The notes under the pieces: generated by a model
Told to the model about the DNA's origin: nothing
Database searches by the model: none
The model's input: only the letters and a program-made list of their open reading frames with translations
Part shown: positions 1-8,509 of the stretch, one piece after another
How the letters are laid out: each line of letters begins with the position of its first letter
Position numbering within the stretch: position 1 is the first letter of the stretch
DNA from: Mizugakiibacter sp.
Lineage (GTDB): Bacteria; Pseudomonadota; Gammaproteobacteria; Xanthomonadales; Rhodanobacteraceae
DNA length: 34,390 bases
Reading direction: 5' to 3'
NCBI GenBank assembly: GCA_003233305.1
Contig: QILI01000030.1
Location: 1 to 34,390, forward strand
Translations under genes and position numbers: made by a program

Positions 1-1698
1 ATCGCCCGGGATCTGCAATCTACGGGTCCGGTTGTGGCACTGCTGCAGGCCTTGGCGGTGGGGGATAAGCGTGGCCTTGGTCAAGCGCAGTGGCGAGTAC
101 TGCGGGCCACCGGGGTGAGTCACCTGGTGGCTATTTCCGGTTTGCATGTGGGCTTGGTGGGTATTTTCGGTGCCCTGCTGGTGCGTTTGCTATGGTGGTG
201 TTTTCCTGGTCTTGGTCTGCGCTGGCCACGACGTAGAGTAGAAGCCGGTGCGGTGTTGGCGATGGCGGGTGGTTACGCGGCATTGGCTGGATTCAGTCTG
301 CCAACGGTACGCGCCTTGCTGATGATTGGGGTGGCAGCGTGGGCTTTGGGGGGACGCCGATATGTTGGCAAAGGCCATGCTCTGGGACTGGCCTTTGCAG
401 CTGTGGTAGGGGTCGACCCACTGGCCCTGCTTGCCCCGGGAACCTGGTTGTCGTTTGTCGGGGTGGCGATGTTGGTCTTTACCCTGAGTTCACGGCGTGG
501 GCTACGCGGCTGGCTGCTGGGTCTTGGTCACGCTCAGTCGGTGATGACCTTGGGCTTGTTGCCGTTGAGCATACTTTTTTTCGGGCTGGTTTCGCGGGTT
601 GGCCCCTTGGCCAATGTTATCGCTGTGCCGTTCATGAGTCTGGTGGTGGTGCCATTGGATCTGTCTGGCACGCTGTTGTCGGTGCTGGAACCGCGGCTTG
701 GGGCTCCGATTTTACATCTGGCCGCATGGTTACTGGGTGGATTATGGCGTTTGCTGGAATATCTGGCGGCGTGGCCAATTGCCGTCTGGCAGGCCCCGAC
801 CAGTGGTTTGCTGCCGTTTGTTCTGGCCAGCATCGGGGTGTTATGGATACTGGCTCCTCGGGGAGTACCAGGAAGGGTGTTGGGGCTGCCGCTGCTATTG
901 CCTCTGCTGGTACCGGCAATGCGCGGTCCCGCTCCCGGTCACTTCGATACCTTCATATTCGATGTGGGTCAAGGTTTGTCAGTGCTGGTTCGTACCTCGG
1001 GTCATACACTTTTGTACGATGCCGGTCCGCGTTACCCATCCGGTTACGATTTGGGAGCCAGTGTGGTATTGCCCAGCTTGTCCGCACTGGGTGTGCATCG
1101 GCTGGATCGACTCATGCTTGACCACGGCGATATGGATCATGCGGGAGGGGCTATTCGGGTGCATGAGGCATTTCCCCGGGCCCAGCTGCTGGGTAGTGAG
1201 CCACAGCGGACCGGTCTGCCTCTGCAACCCTGTATCGCCGGTATGCATTGGCGCTGGGACGGAGTTGATTTCAAGATTTTGCATCCACCTCGATCCATGC
1301 CTGAGCGTAACAATGATAAGTCCTGTGTCCTGCTGGTGAAAGACCGGGATATGCAGCTGCTGCTACCCGGCGATATCAGTAAGCGCGTTGAAGCTAACTT
1401 GTCCAAAGTCTGGCGGGGTGGAGGCCCACCCTTGGTGCTGCTGGCGGCTCATCATGGTAGTCGTACGTCCTCGAGCGAGAGATTTTTGCAAGCATCGCTG
1501 CCTAGCAAGATATTGATATCGGCGGGTTATCGAAGCCGTCATGGTCATCCACATCCGCAAGTGCTGGCCCGCTATCGGCAGCTTTCCATTCCCTATTGGA
1601 ACACCGCTTCGGGTGGTGCCCTACATGTCTATGGGTCAGTAAAGGGCGTGGAGGTTATGACCTATCGAAAGCGGTTGAGAGCCTGGTGGAGGGAGTAA
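1..1698 (+). CDS. comEC: ComEC/Rec2 DNA-uptake channel protein, 5'-truncated by window edge
   Basis: This is the C-terminal part of the inner-membrane channel that carries single-stranded DNA into the cytoplasm during natural transformation. The reading frame is open from base 1, so the true start lies upstream and about 565 codons are visible. The N-terminal half holds the ComEC core, including the signature HLVAISGLHVGL near nt 120-155, followed by many hydrophobic helices to about nt 930. The C-terminal third is a metallo-beta-lactamase-like domain: FDVGQG near nt 958, the metal-binding pattern HGDMDH near nt 1120-1140, and AAHHGSRTSSS near nt 1446-1480. Both domains look intact. It is followed after 79 nt by exbB, an order known in other gammaproteobacteria. 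The family assignment is firm; whether the cell is competent cannot be judged here. Confidence 0.93.
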   Translation: MARDLQSTGPVVALLQALAVGDKRGLGQAQWRVLRATGVSHLVAISGLHVGLVGIFGALLVRLLWWCFPGLGLRWPRRRVEAGAVLAMAGGYAALAGFSLPTVRALLMIGVAAWALGGRRYVGKGHALGLAFAAVVGVDPLALLAPGTWLSFVGVAMLVFTLSSRRGLRGWLLGLGHAQSVMTLGLLPLSILFFGLVSRVGPLANVIAVPFMSLVVVPLDLSGTLLSVLEPRLGAPILHLAAWLLGGLWRLLEYLAAWPIAVWQAPTSGLLPFVLASIGVLWILAPRGVPGRVLGLPLLLPLLVPAMRGPAPGHFDTFIFDVGQGLSVLVRTSGHTLLYDAGPRYPSGYDLGASVVLPSLSALGVHRLDRLMLDHGDMDHAGGAIRVHEAFPRAQLLGSEPQRTGLPLQPCIAGMHWRWDGVDFKILHPPRSMPERNNDKSCVLLVKDRDMQLLLPGDISKRVEANLSKVWRGGGPPLVLLAAHHGSRTSSSERFLQASLPSKILISAGYRSRHGHPHPQVLARYRQLSIPYWNTASGGALHVYGSVKGVEVMTYRKRLRAWWRE

Positions 1699-1777
1699 AC
1701 CTAGTGCTGGAGCACGGAGTCGAGTGCCCGGACTGCTATGATGCCGCCCATCGCCCACCCCGATAGAGAGGCTGCAT

Positions 1778-2416
1778 GTGCTGGACTTACTGATTGCGGG
1801 CGGATGGCCGATGATTCCGATTCTGCTGACATCGGCACTCGCCCTGGCTATCATCCTGGAACGTTTCTGGACCCTGCGTCGTCGTGCGGTATTACCCCCC
1901 GGACTGGGTGAGCAAGTTCGGGTCTGGGTCCGGTCCAAAACCATCGATCCTGCTCATATCAGGGTGCTGGCTCAGGGTTCGCCCCTGGGAGAACTGCTGG
2001 CTGCAGCAGTCCTGGTTCGGAATCATCCACGTGAGATCATCAAGGAGCGGGTCGAGGATACCGGTCGTCACGTGCTGCACCGCATGGAGCTGTATCTCAG
2101 CACTTTGGGTACGATTGCCCTGATATCTCCCTTGCTCGGATTGTTGGGTACCGTGATTGGACTGATCAAAATGTTTTTGGCGGTGATGATCCATGGTGTA
2201 GGTGATCCGGCGAGAATGGCCGGAGGGATCGGTGAAGCCCTGGTTTGCACGGCAACCGGACTGGTGGTGGCTATCCCCGCGTATGCTCTACACCGATATT
2301 TTCGTAGCCGGGTTGAGGGCTATACGATAGAAATGGAAAAACAGGCTACGCTGTTGCTGGATAGCTTGGCTGCGGTCCCCCCCCAGGGGTCTCCAATAAT
2401 GCCAGCCAAGCCTTGA
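1778..2416 (+). CDS. exbB: ExbB/TolQ/MotA-family proton channel protein
   Basis: An inner-membrane subunit that, with ExbD, uses the proton gradient to drive work at the outer membrane. The 212-residue protein has the family layout: one helix at about residues 10-32, a long cytoplasmic loop, then two helices at about 108-132 and 148-172. The segment SPLLGLLGTVIGLIKMF is the recognisable MotA/TolQ/ExbB core. The start is a GTG preceded by GAGAGG about 6 nt upstream; an ATG two bases earlier is in a frame that stops at once. exbD follows after 10 nt. No tonB or tolA gene is adjacent, and the pair sits beside msbA-lpxK as in several gammaproteobacteria. Its partner and substrate are therefore open: TonB-dependent uptake or envelope maintenance. 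Confidence 0.88.
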   Translation: MLDLLIAGGWPMIPILLTSALALAIILERFWTLRRRAVLPPGLGEQVRVWVRSKTIDPAHIRVLAQGSPLGELLAAAVLVRNHPREIIKERVEDTGRHVLHRMELYLSTLGTIALISPLLGLLGTVIGLIKMFLAVMIHGVGDPARMAGGIGEALVCTATGLVVAIPAYALHRYFRSRVEGYTIEMEKQATLLLDSLAAVPPQGSPIMPAKP

Positions 2417-2426
2417 GTCTAAAGTT

Positions 2427-2855
2427 GTGCGTATAGCCGCCCGCCGCCATGAAACCGATTTCGAGATCAATGTGATTTCATTGATCGATGTACTACTGAC
2501 CTTACTGATGTTCTTTGTGTTGACAACGACTTTCGTGCAGCATTCGCGTCTGAAGGTGAGTCTTCCCGAAGCCAGCCAGTCGACAACGCAACAGAATCCG
2601 GATGCCTTGGTTATCGTGATTGACCGGAGCGGTCGTTACTACATCGCCAATCAGGCTATCGCGGGGGAGGGAGAAGTTGCTTTACAACAGGCAATCCTGC
2701 AGGCGGTTGGTGATAATCGCAAACGTAATGTGATTCTGCGTGCCGATGCAAAAACCCCCAATCAGGCGGTGGTAACGGCCATGGATGCTTTGGGCCGACT
2801 CGGTTTCACTCATCTCGCCTTGGCTACCACCTCTAGTCAGGGAGATAGACAATGA
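2427..2855 (+). CDS. exbD: ExbD/TolR-family biopolymer transport protein
   Basis: The partner of ExbB in the proton-driven energising complex. The 142-residue protein has a short basic cytoplasmic tail, one transmembrane helix at about residues 16-37 and a periplasmic domain. Asp21, in ISLIDVLLTLL, is the membrane acidic residue expected to carry protons in ExbD/TolR. The start is GTG, 10 nt after the exbB stop. The stop overlaps the msbA start (ATGA), which implies translational coupling to the lipid A exporter. I prefer ExbD to TolR because no tol-pal genes are near, but sequence alone does not separate the two firmly. Confidence 0.87.
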   Translation: MRIAARRHETDFEINVISLIDVLLTLLMFFVLTTTFVQHSRLKVSLPEASQSTTQQNPDALVIVIDRSGRYYIANQAIAGEGEVALQQAILQAVGDNRKRNVILRADAKTPNQAVVTAMDALGRLGFTHLALATTSSQGDRQ

Positions 2856-4615
2856 GTGCTACGAACTCTGAAGAAGCCGCTTGGCGGGCCTACCGTCGTC
2901 TGCTCTCCTATCTCAAGCCTTACCGGTTTCTCGCCTTTCCCGTGGTGCTGGCCATGGCCGTGGATGCAGCGGCACTGGCAACCTTTGCCGGCCTGATCAA
3001 GCCGATGCTCGATGGTCTGTTTACCAAGCACAATCCGGAGATGATCTTCTGGTTACCGATCGTAATTCTGGCAATCTTTTCTCTGCGTTCGATGGCCACG
3101 TTTGTCACTAATTACGGCATGGCCTATATCGGCCGTGGGGTGGTGCAGGCCTTGCGCATGGATGTGTTCAGGCACTATCTGAAACTACCGGCGGACTTTT
3201 TTGTTACCGAGGCATCGGGTCACCAGATCGCCCGAATCACTTATACCGCTGAACAGGTCGCGCATGCCACCACTGAAGCGGTGCGGGTTAGCATCATCGA
3301 TAGCCTGACGGTAATCGGGATGTCTGTGGTTATGTTTTATTATAGTTGGCGCATGACGCTGGTCCTGTTCGGCATGGTGCCGGCCATTGCCATCGTGGTT
3401 TATATCGTCAGCCGGCGTTATCGCAGTATCACTCACCGTATCCAAAGTTCGATGGGATCGTTGACCGGGGTGGTGGGTGAGGCGGTATCAGCGTACCGGG
3501 AAATTCGCATTTACGGTGCGCAGGCCTACGAGAGCCAACGTCTTGAGGACGTTGCCAACCACAACCGGGTGCTGAACGTGAAGGTCCAGTCGACCAACGC
3601 CGCCTCCACCTCGTTGGTACAGATCATTGCCGCAGTTGCACTGGCCGGGATTGTATTTGCAGCAACTCGGCCATCGATTCTGGCCTCTATGACCCCAGGA
3701 ACTTTTGCCGGCCTGATGATGGCAATGGGGGGCATGATGCCGTCCCTGAAGCGCTTGACCAATGTTCAGAGCATCATGCAACGGGGAATCAGCGCCGCAC
3801 AGGATATCTTTGCCCTGTTGGATCGTACCCAGGAGCAGGATACGGGCACTCTGACGCTTGGGCGGGTCTCGGGGCGCATCGAGTTGCGTGGCGTGAGCAT
3901 GCGCTATCAGACGGATGCAGAGCCGGTCTTGCGGGATGTGAGCTTGGTGTGCCCCGCGGGTCGGGTCACCGCCCTGGTCGGTCGCTCGGGCAGTGGCAAA
4001 ACCACGATTGCCAATCTGATCCCGCGTTTTTATGATCCGGAGTCAGGGCAAATTCTACTCGATGGTTATCCTTTGTCAGAATATCGATTGGCTGATTTAC
4101 GTCGCCAGATCGCCTGGGTCGGGCAAGACGTGGTTATTTTTGACGGAACAGTTGCAGAAAATATTGCCTATGGTGAGCTCGGTAGTGTTTCCAAGGCGGC
4201 CATCGAGGCGGCCGCGGAAGCCGCTAATGCGATGGTTTTTATCAGTAGGCTGCCACAGGGCCTGGAAAGCCGGGTCGGATCTTCCGGGGCATTGCTCTCC
4301 GGTGGGGAGCGCCAGCGCATCGCTATTGCCCGCGCACTGTTGAAGAATGCCCCCATCCTGATTCTTGATGAGGCGACCAGTGCCCTGGACACTGAATCCG
4401 AACGAGTGATTCAGGAAGCGTTGATGCGTTTGATGCGTAACCGTACCACCATGCTGATTGCGCACCGTCTGTCCACGATCGAGAATGCCGATCACATTAT
4501 TGTGTTGGATGGTGGACGGGTTATCGAGCAAGGTAATCACACCCAGCTTCTCGCCCGTGATGGAACCTATGCGATGTTGCACCGGATGCAGTTTCAAGAG
4601 GCTGACATTGAGTGA
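2852..4615 (+). CDS. msbA: Lipid A flippase MsbA (ABC exporter, fused permease-ATPase)
   Basis: MsbA flips lipid A-core across the inner membrane using ATP. The 587 residues are typical of the half-transporter that works as a homodimer. Residues 1 to about 320 form the six-helix membrane domain. The ATPase follows, with Walker A GRSGSGKTT starting at residue 377, the ABC signature LSGGERQR at 482, Walker B LILDEATSALD shortly after, and the H-loop in IAHRLSTIE. The start ATG overlaps the exbD stop (ATGA) and the stop overlaps the GTG of lpxK, so expression is tightly coupled. Adjacency to lpxK makes lipid A export much more likely than drug export. Confidence 0.95.
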   Translation: MSATNSEEAAWRAYRRLLSYLKPYRFLAFPVVLAMAVDAAALATFAGLIKPMLDGLFTKHNPEMIFWLPIVILAIFSLRSMATFVTNYGMAYIGRGVVQALRMDVFRHYLKLPADFFVTEASGHQIARITYTAEQVAHATTEAVRVSIIDSLTVIGMSVVMFYYSWRMTLVLFGMVPAIAIVVYIVSRRYRSITHRIQSSMGSLTGVVGEAVSAYREIRIYGAQAYESQRLEDVANHNRVLNVKVQSTNAASTSLVQIIAAVALAGIVFAATRPSILASMTPGTFAGLMMAMGGMMPSLKRLTNVQSIMQRGISAAQDIFALLDRTQEQDTGTLTLGRVSGRIELRGVSMRYQTDAEPVLRDVSLVCPAGRVTALVGRSGSGKTTIANLIPRFYDPESGQILLDGYPLSEYRLADLRRQIAWVGQDVVIFDGTVAENIAYGELGSVSKAAIEAAAEAANAMVFISRLPQGLESRVGSSGALLSGGERQRIAIARALLKNAPILILDEATSALDTESERVIQEALMRLMRNRTTMLIAHRLSTIENADHIIVLDGGRVIEQGNHTQLLARDGTYAMLHRMQFQEADIE

Positions 4616-5613
4616 AGCCTTGCCCATTACCCCCACCTCGGTACTGGTACGAGTCCATTCCGCCACCTTGGTATTCGCGCCTGCTGGCTTTTGTGTATGG
4701 AGCCCTGGTGGCCTTACGCCGGGGCATGTATCGAATCGGCTGGCTACGCTGCCAGCAACTACCCGTACCGGTTATTGTGATCGGCAACCTTACGGCGGGT
4801 GGCAGCGGTAAGACTCCGTTGACTATTGCCTTGGTCGAATATTTACGCGGAGTCGGCTTTCATCCCGGGGTAGTAAGCCGTGGCTATGGGGGTACGTTGT
4901 GCGGCCCGATTTTACTGGACGATGAACACTCACCCAGTCAGGTTGGTGATGAGCCGTATCTGATTCGCCAATGCAGCGGGGTACCGGTGGCCATCGGTAC
5001 CGGGCGCGTCGCGGCAGCACGGTTGCTGTTGGGACAGGGTGTGGATCTGATCCTTGCCGATGATGGCCTGCAGCATTACGCACTGGGCCGCGATCTGGAA
5101 TTATGTGTTATCGATGGGATACGCCGCTTCGGCAATGCGCTGTTGCTTCCAGCAGGCCCATTGCGCGAGCCGCTTTCACGTCTACATAGTGTGAATTTCC
5201 GAATTTGTAACGGTGGCCATTGCCCCGTCGACGAAGTGTCGATGAGCCTACGTGCCGAGACACCGTACCCACTGGTTGATACGGTTGGGGGGAGGCAGCA
5301 ACTGGAGCCTGGAACTGCCGTGCATGCTGTGGCCGGCATCGGTTACCCCCAGCGATTCTTCGATAGTTTACGCGCCCTGGGTTGGCAACCGATCGAGCAT
5401 TCCTTCCCCGATCATCATGCTTTTGCAGCTGATGATTTCCGTTTTGATGATGGGCAGAAGCCCGTGCTGATGACCGCCAAGGATGCGGTCAAATGTAGGC
5501 CTTTTGCACGCCCCAACTGGTGGGTCTTACCGATTCGGGCCAACTTGCCGGAATCTTTTCTCCAAACCCTGCTGGTACGTCTGCGACATATCCAGAAGCA
5601 GTCATTGCCCTGA
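4612..5613 (+). CDS. lpxK: Tetraacyldisaccharide 4'-kinase LpxK
   Basis: LpxK phosphorylates the 4' position of the tetraacyldisaccharide to give lipid IVA, at the cytoplasmic face of the inner membrane. The 333-residue length is normal. An N-terminal hydrophobic stretch (about residues 18-35) anchors it, and the P-loop GGSGKTP lies at residues 63-69. The segments SRGYGG and ILADDGLQHYALGRDLE are family hallmarks. The GTG start overlaps the msbA stop by 4 nt (GTGA). In many relatives lpxK is followed by a Trm112-like gene and kdsB; here the next gene is mgtA after 214 nt, so the lipid A operon probably ends here. Confidence 0.95.
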   Translation: MKPCPLPPPRYWYESIPPPWYSRLLAFVYGALVALRRGMYRIGWLRCQQLPVPVIVIGNLTAGGSGKTPLTIALVEYLRGVGFHPGVVSRGYGGTLCGPILLDDEHSPSQVGDEPYLIRQCSGVPVAIGTGRVAAARLLLGQGVDLILADDGLQHYALGRDLELCVIDGIRRFGNALLLPAGPLREPLSRLHSVNFRICNGGHCPVDEVSMSLRAETPYPLVDTVGGRQQLEPGTAVHAVAGIGYPQRFFDSLRALGWQPIEHSFPDHHAFAADDFRFDDGQKPVLMTAKDAVKCRPFARPNWWVLPIRANLPESFLQTLLVRLRHIQKQSLP

Positions 5614-5731
5614 GACAAGCTTCGCCGATACACTTTGCGCACTTCATGATTGAGGCTCCAACTGATGGACCCTAGTCGATCACGGTTATCTGGTTCGTCC
5701 TGACCTTGCGCGCATGAGACCCGCTTCGCCG

Positions 5732-5756
5732 GATTCCCGTGCAGGGAATCTTTCTT
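5732..5756 (+). terminator. Candidate terminator or leader hairpin after lpxK
   Basis: A perfect 7-bp inverted repeat (GATTCCC / GGGAATC) with a 5-nt loop is followed by TTTCTT. The short, interrupted T run makes it a weak terminator. It would end the comEC-lpxK transcript or act as an attenuator in the mgtA leader. It lies 118 nt after the lpxK stop and 72 nt before the mgtA start. Confidence 0.4.
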
Positions 5757-5757
5757 C

Positions 5758-5827
5758 GGCGGAGTGCGGAGGCCCCCGGCCACTGTGACTCCTTCAATGG
5801 GCCGGCTTGCCGCCCAGGGAGCATGCG
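5758..5827 (+). promoter_or_regulatory. Structured 5' leader of mgtA, possible RNA switch
   Basis: Several complementary segments are packed just before mgtA. GGCGG (5758-5762) can pair with CCGCC (5810-5814). GGAGT (5761-5765) can pair with ACTCC (5788-5792). GGCCC (5771-5775) can pair with GGGCC (5799-5803), which crosses the previous pairing and could form a pseudoknot or an alternative fold. The ribosome site AGGGAG (5816-5821) lies right after the last segment. mgtA genes are often controlled through their leader RNA, so a metal-responsive element is plausible, but I recognise no known class. Confidence 0.3.
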
Positions 5828-8479
5828 ATGGCGCGTATTTTTTCACTATTCGCCCTGCTCAATGTTCGTGGAGGCGGTCGTCATCCCGGCGCACAACTGC
5901 AGCGTCAAGCACACAATCACCGGGCTCTGAGTGAATTTTCCAGTCTTACCCCCGCGGCCTTGTTACAGCGTTTGAACAGCGATTATGTGGGACTCGATAG
6001 TGAGCAAGTGGCTGCACGTCTGGAAGAAGTCGGCCCCAATGTAATCGGCCGCGATCAGCAGCCGGCACTGTTCTGGGTCATTACCAAGCGGGTAGCCAAT
6101 CCACTGAATTTGTTGCTGCTGTTGCTGGCGGTGGTATCGATCTTTGTCGATGATGCCGTGGGGGCGGGCATTATGACTGCCATGGTGGCAATCTCGGTGC
6201 TGCTGGCTCATGTTCAGGAGCGTCGTTCTGACCGGGCCGTGGAATCGTTGCGTGACATGGTCAGTAACACCGCCACAGTGCGGCGGCGGGATATGCCCGG
6301 AGGCCGGGCCGAAATTCCCATCGAAGAGATCGTTCCCGGTGATGTAATCCATATCTCCGCCGGGGATATGTTACCCGCCGACGTGCGCTTGATAGCGGCC
6401 AAGGATCTGTTCATCAACCAGTCCAGCTTTACCGGGGAATCCATACCGGTGGAGAAGTTTGTTATCGACGACAGGTTGGAACGCGACATCCTGTCTGCCA
6501 GTAATTTGTGCTTCATGGGTACCAACGTGGTTAGTGGAACCGGGTTAGCCGTGGTGGTCGCGACCGGCTCGTCTACGGCATTCGGTACTTTGGCCAGCTC
6601 CATGAGTACCCCGCGTGCAGCGACCAGTTTTGATAGCGGATTGCGTCGATTTGTTGGCCTGATGTTGCGCTTCATGGTGGTTATGGTGCCTTTAGTCTTC
6701 GTTCTCAATGGCGTGCTCAAGCACGACTGGATGGAGGCGTTCATGTTCGCCACAGCGGTGGCGGTGGGCCTCACCCCGGAAATGTTGCCGATGATCGTTA
6801 CTGTGAATCTGGCCAAGGGCGCTCTAGTGATGGCCCGTATCCAGGTGATCGTCAAGCGGCTCCCTGCTATCCAGAACTTTGGTGCGATCGATGTGCTGTG
6901 TACCGACAAGACCGGCACCCTGACTCAGGATCATGTCATTCTTGAGCGCCATGTCGATGCCCGGGGTCGGGAAGATATCCAGGTGCTGCAGCGGGCTTTT
7001 CTGAACAGCCATTACCAGACCGGACTAAAAAATCTGCTTGATCTGGCCGTCCTTGAACGGGTCGAAGCGGATGAACGGTTGCGGCTGGTTGCCGACTATG
7101 CCCTGGTTGATGAGATGCCTTTTGATTTTGACCGTCGGCGCATGTCTGTGGTGGTCCGTGATCGTGAAGGACGGCATCTACTGGTCAGTAAGGGTGCGGT
7201 TGCTGAGATGCTACAGATCTGTGAACGGGTAGTATTGCCAGAGGGGGCCATGCCCCTCGATGCCGAACGTATGGCGGCAGCACGTGAGGTGGCGTACGCA
7301 TTGAACGGGCAGGGTTTTCGGGTGATTGCTGTTGGGGTCCGTGAGCTTCATCAGCAACGCGCGAGCTATTCGCGCCAGGACGAGAGTGGATTGGACCTGG
7401 TTGGCTTCATGGCTTTTCTCGACCCGCCCAAGGCCAGCGCTGCCGAGGCGATCCGGGCTCTGCATCGTCATGGGGTGGAGGTGAAGATTCTTACTGGCGA
7501 TAACGATGTTATTGCCCGTCAGGTCTGTAGTCAGGTCGGTATCGATTTGCAGCGGGTACTGACCGGCCCGGAACTGGCTGTAATGGATGTGTCGGCGCTC
7601 GACCAGGCTGTTTCTGAAACGCAGCTGTTCGCCCGATTAAATCCACAGCAGAAGGTCCGTGTCATCGAGGTTCTGCGTGCTCAGGGACATGTGGTTGGGT
7701 TTCTGGGTGATGGCATCAACGATGGTCCGGCGCTGCGTGCTGCGGACGTGGGTATTTCGGTTGATACCGCAGTGGATATTGCCAAGGAATCGGCGGATAT
7801 CATTCTGCTGGAAAAAAGTCTGACGGTGCTCGAGGAGGGAGTTTTGGAAGGGCGTAAGGTTTTTGGTAACATTCTCAAGTACATCAAGATCACGGCCAGT
7901 TCGAACTTCGGTAATGTCTTTAGTATTCTGGGTGCCAGCGTGTTGCTGCCATTTCTACCGATGGCTCCGGTGCAACTTCTGCTCAACAATCTCATGTACG
8001 ACCTGTCCATGACCACCCTGGCAACTGATGAGGTGGATGCGGAATACGTTGCCCATCCCCGTGGTTGGGATTTGCATTCGGTGGTGCGTTACATGTTTCT
8101 ATTCGGGCCGATTAGCTCGATGTTTGATTATCTGGTTTTTGGGGTAATGTGGTGGGGTCTGGGCTTTACGCACTCGCCGGCCAGTTTCCAGACCGGCTGG
8201 TTTGTCGAGTCGTTGCTGTCGCAGATTCTGGTGGTACATATTATCCGCACTGGACGCATCCCCTTTCTGCACAGTACAGCGAGTCTCCCCTTAAGGCTCT
8301 CTACGCTCCTGTTCGCTGTAGTGGGTATCGTGTTGCCGTTCACACCGCTTGCCGGCTGGTTCGGATTTACTCCCCTACCGAATCTATGGTGGCTGTACAT
8401 GACCGGTATCCTAGTGGCTTACCTGGCTCTAGTGCAGGGCGCAAAATCTTGGTTGGTGCGCCGTTATGGATATGCCTGA
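5828..8479 (+). CDS. mgtA: Magnesium-translocating P-type ATPase (MgtA/MgtB type)
   Basis: An inner-membrane pump that imports Mg2+ with ATP hydrolysis (P3B ATPase group). The start is ATG 5828, with AGGGAG 6 nt upstream; an upstream in-frame TTG at 5807 has no such site. The resulting 883 residues match the family. Visible features are the actuator motif FTGES, the membrane motif VGLTPEMLPMIV, the phosphorylation site DKTGTLT with Asp360, KGAVAEML in the nucleotide domain, TGDN, and the hinge GDGINDGPALRAADVGIS. The motif around the phosphorylated Asp (PAIQNFGAIDVLCTDKTG) is typical of MgtA rather than Ca2+ or K+ pumps. The N-terminal 30 residues are Arg/His/Gly-rich and less conserved. It appears to be a single transcription unit between lpxK and a convergent antiporter gene. 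Confidence 0.93.
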   Translation: MARIFSLFALLNVRGGGRHPGAQLQRQAHNHRALSEFSSLTPAALLQRLNSDYVGLDSEQVAARLEEVGPNVIGRDQQPALFWVITKRVANPLNLLLLLLAVVSIFVDDAVGAGIMTAMVAISVLLAHVQERRSDRAVESLRDMVSNTATVRRRDMPGGRAEIPIEEIVPGDVIHISAGDMLPADVRLIAAKDLFINQSSFTGESIPVEKFVIDDRLERDILSASNLCFMGTNVVSGTGLAVVVATGSSTAFGTLASSMSTPRAATSFDSGLRRFVGLMLRFMVVMVPLVFVLNGVLKHDWMEAFMFATAVAVGLTPEMLPMIVTVNLAKGALVMARIQVIVKRLPAIQNFGAIDVLCTDKTGTLTQDHVILERHVDARGREDIQVLQRAFLNSHYQTGLKNLLDLAVLERVEADERLRLVADYALVDEMPFDFDRRRMSVVVRDREGRHLLVSKGAVAEMLQICERVVLPEGAMPLDAERMAAAREVAYALNGQGFRVIAVGVRELHQQRASYSRQDESGLDLVGFMAFLDPPKASAAEAIRALHRHGVEVKILTGDNDVIARQVCSQVGIDLQRVLTGPELAVMDVSALDQAVSETQLFARLNPQQKVRVIEVLRAQGHVVGFLGDGINDGPALRAADVGISVDTAVDIAKESADIILLEKSLTVLEEGVLEGRKVFGNILKYIKITASSNFGNVFSILGASVLLPFLPMAPVQLLLNNLMYDLSMTTLATDEVDAEYVAHPRGWDLHSVVRYMFLFGPISSMFDYLVFGVMWWGLGFTHSPASFQTGWFVESLLSQILVVHIIRTGRIPFLHSTASLPLRLSTLLFAVVGIVLPFTPLAGWFGFTPLPNLWWLYMTGILVAYLALVQGAKSWLVRRYGYA

Positions 8480-8509
8480 GATATGCAGACCACGTTACTT
8501 GAAATCAGC

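Noticed and set aside
5744-5830. Cobalamin riboswitch before mgtA, from GGGAATC and GGCCACTGTGAC
   Set aside because: The B12-box (AGTCAGGA...ACCTGCC) and the 5' GGTGCC segment are missing, and only about 40 nt remain before the ATG. Kept only as a resemblance.
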